Part shown: positions 60,952 through 64,000 of the stretch, one piece after another
Layout: the number at the start of each line of letters is the position of its first letter
Numbering within the stretch: the first letter of the stretch is position 1
Assembly: GCA_964035545.1 (NCBI GenBank)
Contig: OZ037769.1
Span: 11,976,633-12,040,632 of the forward strand
Direction of reading: 5' to 3'
Length of the DNA stretch: 64,000 bases
From: Bugula neritina
Lineage: Eukaryota > Bryozoa > Gymnolaemata > Cheilostomatida > Bugulidae
Translations under genes and position numbers: made by a program
Notes under the pieces: generated by a model
The model's input: only the letters and a program-made list of their open reading frames with translations
Databases searched by the model: none
What the model was told of the DNA's origin: nothing

Positions 60952-61731
60952 CACTTAAAGGATTGCTCTATCTTGTCTAATAAATGGCCATTTAGGTCAA
61001 ACACACATAATATTGTGTTTTTCTAAGCATGCATTGACAAAAAGCATTTGACCAAAGGTAGAAAAAGTTAGTTGAAGTTGAGGGTGTAGATTGGTAACAG
61101 CCAAAACGCCGATTTTGAAATGAGCTGGGAAATGTGACGTAACAGCGCCAGCATTCCTGCTGGTCACGTGACTATACAAATGAATAACTATAGAAATATG
61201 ACTGTGAGATGTAATCTTTTAGCTTGTAATTTGTATATTTATAGAAGTGCAAATGTGAATTATCTCAACCTATAGTTTTTTGACATTTTAAATAACATGT
61301 ATGTGATAGCATTAGGCTATATTTTGCTTGTAAACATTAGAAAAAGCCTTGCAAAAACATGCATTCTTTAGGATGAATGCCTGCGATCGATCTAAACTAG
61401 GTCAGATTGTGCAATATTACGGGCACACCAAAGCTGACCTATATAGCGCACTGTAACTGCTTGAGCGTTATTGGTTGATGTTGCGCCCAGCAACCTTGAA
61501 TACTAGCGTTATAGTTAGCACGTGCAGCATAGTTACTGGCGTTCACACGTCACGTTTTAGGCTCTTCTTTTTCATGGCTGAAAATTTTACCTCCCTCAGA
61601 ATTGGAATTTTGAAAAGCTGTTTTCTAGGCACATATCCCTTTGCAAAGCCACAATTGTTTGCATACACATTAGATTATAGTTCATAATTATAATGTGATT
61701 GTAATAAACTAAGATTGAGCAATCCTTTAAG
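60952..61731. mobile_element. DNA-transposon-like element with ~21-bp terminal inverted repeats, non-coding
   Basis: Left end CTTAAAGGATTGCTCTATCTT (60955-60975) and right end the reverse complement with one mismatch (61711-61731). About 780 bp between outer borders and no transposase frame. Target-site duplication not clear. Confidence 0.55.
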
Positions 61732-61889
61732 CACCGATCTTACTCATAATTGGTGTATATAGGACATAGAAGTGCAAGGCGTTGAACCCTGCGCTTAGCA
61801 GAATATCTTTAGCCCCTTTATGCTCATAGGTTTGTCCTCCTATCTGAAAATGTTTGTAACATTGAATAATTTTTGAATTATGCCTTCTA

Positions 61890-61904
61890 CCCCCCCCCCC
61901 CCCC
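61890..61904. repeat. Homopolymer C run
   Basis: Fifteen C in a row just downstream (in element sense) of the Pao remnant. Confidence 0.95.
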
Positions 61905-61973
61905 GGAATAACTTGCTTTACTGTACCAAAGATTTTTCATGTTGGCCACTAAGTTGACTATCTGAAACCTTTT

Positions 61974-64000
61974 CTAACAAGTTTTTGTAAGTTCCATTTG
62001 GATCAATGCACTTTTCTCATTTATTTGATTCGCGTTAGTTCTAGTGAGCTGAGGTCCTGGATCAAAGATCTGCGGCTTTCTTTTCGATTTAGTAAGTGTT
62101 CTATTGACATAAAATTTGTGAGAGTTATGTCCGTAGGTAATTAGTAGGGCTATGTTCTTGTGAAGAGCACCATATGCTTTGTCACTCGCATCTGAAAAAA
62201 TTACTAGGGTGGGTTTCCCAACTACTCTCTGCGCCTCCAGGCAACGCTCATGATCCACTGATTGTAATTCAAACATGCCTTGGAAAAAGGTAATCCAGCG
62301 AGCGCCACACACTTTTGGCAGAGCATCGTCCCAGCCTAGTTTGAGCTCCCATGTTTCGCAAAGTAAGAGCTTTGCCTTCAAAAGAAATGGGCTTATCAAT
62401 CCTAGAGAGTCATAGATCCTTATCACTTGTTCTAAGACTGAGCGGCGCGTCAAACTGAGAAGGGTGGCTCCAGGCACCATGTTTCTTGTAGGATCGGGAT
62501 TGCTGTGTACCCCACGCTTTTTTATGCAGAAGTCGAGACAGGTTTCAAAAGTTGATTTGTCCTTTACAGGACTCTGTCCTAGTCAAACAACTTGAATAGT
62601 CTGAGCTGGACTAACCACACTATCTGCTATTGAGTCCACATTCACCCCAGGTGCTGCTTCTCCTCCATATGCCAATGCTTTATAACAACTCCTGCCTCTT
62701 TTAAGACGTGTGATGTGTTTTTTGTCAGCTACAATGCTTTATCTACAGTCTCCGCAGAATCAATCATGTCATCCACACAAGCTGACTCTTTTAATAAAAA
62801 GGCTACGTATGACAACTGGTTCTCAAAAAGCTCAGCAGTCTTGTATACAGCCTCTATGCTAACTGCGGCCGCCGGACGGTCGCCCATACTCCCCCTCTGT
62901 ATAACAAAGGTATCTGGTGGTCGTTCCTCTAAATCCCGCCACAAAAATCGATGACAATGCTGCTCGACTTTCTCAATGTGGATGGAGTTATGCATTTTTC
63001 CAATGTCCCCCAGTAGCGCAATTTCTCTCTCTCTCCACCTCAGCAATACACTTAGTAGGTGGCTGACGTATGAATCTGGTCCTTTAGCAAGGACAGAGCT
63101 GGGTGACATTCCTTTGTGAACTTGACTGAGATTGAAGACCTTTATCACAGGTGTAGAAGATGCTTTTGGGTTACCGATAGCCAAGTGTGACAAGTAAAGT
63201 TTCGGTCCCACACAATCTTTCAACTCTTCCGATGACAACTTTCTCATCACAGCTCTCTTAAACATGTTACATATTTGATCAGTGAAAATTCTAGCCGAAT
63301 CTTCATTTTCTCTCAAAGCCCCCTCTGCAGCTTTTGGTGCAGCCAATGCTGGATAATCATTGTTAGGTAACTCTCGTGCGTCTCTAACTCATAGATTCCC
63401 AGTCACCCAATGCTTGTTAGCTGAACTACATTGCAAATTATAAAAAATACTTTGCAATTCTTTTTCTATGAATGAGAAGGTGAGCCCAACTCCTGGAAAT
63501 TTTTCAGGTTCAATGGCACCATCTTTAATGGTTTGCTCTGTTCCTAGACTTTTACCTTGAATTAATGAATCTCATTTCACAGCTTCCCCCACACCTGTCA
63601 AATATGTATGCGGCTTAGAAAACTCCAAATGCTGCAATACAAGTGCTTCACTGCTTTTTTCTACTGCTTGACTGCACATACTGATTTGTGTAAAATGTGA
63701 TTTCTGCTCTCCGCTCAGTCTTAAGCATGAGTGAGTTCCATGGAGACACATGCCAAATGGACCTTCCAACACTTTTAAGTTAGATTCCGCTGTGGCAACT
63801 ACCTGCCTAGGATGAAGGCTACAAAGGTCTGCTCTAATTAAAATATCTACCCCCTCCGAGTGGCGCTGAAATAGGTTCGGATTTAGGTTAAGAAAGAGCT
63901 CCTTGATGACTTGGAAATTGAGACTCGATACTTTCCCAGTTATCTGGTCAAGTCCAAAACAGGTGATTGTAACTGGTTTTCCTGAACTTGAAGCTAAACA
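61974..64000 (-). mobile_element. BEL/Pao retrotransposon pol remnant, continuing beyond the window
   Basis: Minus-strand fragments. 62729-63346 carries the reverse transcriptase core with ENEDSARIFTDQICNMFKRA, KVFNLSQVHKGMSPSSVLAK and CVDDMIDSA (the VDD catalytic box). 61974-62480 carries the Pao-specific follow-on VLEQVIRIYDSLGLISPFLL, KAKLLLCETWELKLGWDDAL and the RNase-H-like LVIFSDASDKAYGA. The part 63347-64000 looks like the protease/linker region with stops. Homology ends near 62090 and no LTR is seen on that side, so integrase and 3' LTR are lost. Frames are broken at about 62500-62720 and 63350-63570. Confidence 0.88.

Overview
This is animal nuclear DNA, not bacterial. It is AT-rich, has short exons (36-220 bp) with GT/AG borders, long simple-sequence arrays and a dense mix of metazoan transposable elements (Ty1/copia, Ty3/gypsy, BEL/Pao, Penelope-like, tRNA-derived SINEs, foldback MITEs). 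A marine invertebrate, perhaps a lophotrochozoan, fits best; the species cannot be named from the sequence.

Layout. (1) 97-7369 (+): the 3' half of a CLCA-family gene (calcium-activated chloride channel regulator), 11 exons with every splice phase matching, ending in one membrane segment and a short tail. (2) 8.08-9.32 kb: a Ty1/copia RNase H remnant and a ~636 bp pure (AC)n array. (3) 11.5-32.8 kb (-): a guanylate-binding-protein-like (GB1/RHD3) large GTPase. Six G-domain exons (32.77-23.04 kb) are followed by two homologous 3' cassettes, B (16.07-14.80 kb) and A (12.70-11.53 kb). Their first two exons have identical lengths (129 and 140 bp) and phases. Cassette A ends in a CaaX-like box (Cys-Thr-Leu-Leu-stop); cassette B ends in a hydrophobic Ala/Gly/Val-rich membrane-like segment. 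The introns hold a gag-type LTR remnant with a nested foldback MITE, SINEs, a truncated Ty3 element (24.9-28.5 kb), an LTR-like block and a Penelope-like foldback (31.1-32.2 kb) carrying two hammerhead-ribozyme-like motifs. (4) 36.9-51.4 kb: a large inverted duplication with few or no coding exons. Each arm carries a CCAAT/TATA/5' splice donor unit; the left arm points to the minus-strand GTPase, the right arm to the plus strand, and a third, more diverged copy lies at 36.9-37.1 kb. (5) 52.3-59.4 kb (+): a candidate 12-codon first coding exon and a P-loop exon of a second GTPase paralogue, with a decayed Ty3 element in the intron between them. (6) 60.95-61.73 kb: a TIR element; 61.97 kb to the window end (-): a BEL/Pao pol remnant.

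Overall reading: a head-to-head pair of GBP-like GTPase genes created by an inverted duplication that included their promoters, heavily invaded by retroelements. One copy carries two alternative-looking C-terminal membrane-targeting cassettes, lipid-type and transmembrane-type. Gene models come from reading frames, splice sites and family motifs only; no transcript or database search was available.
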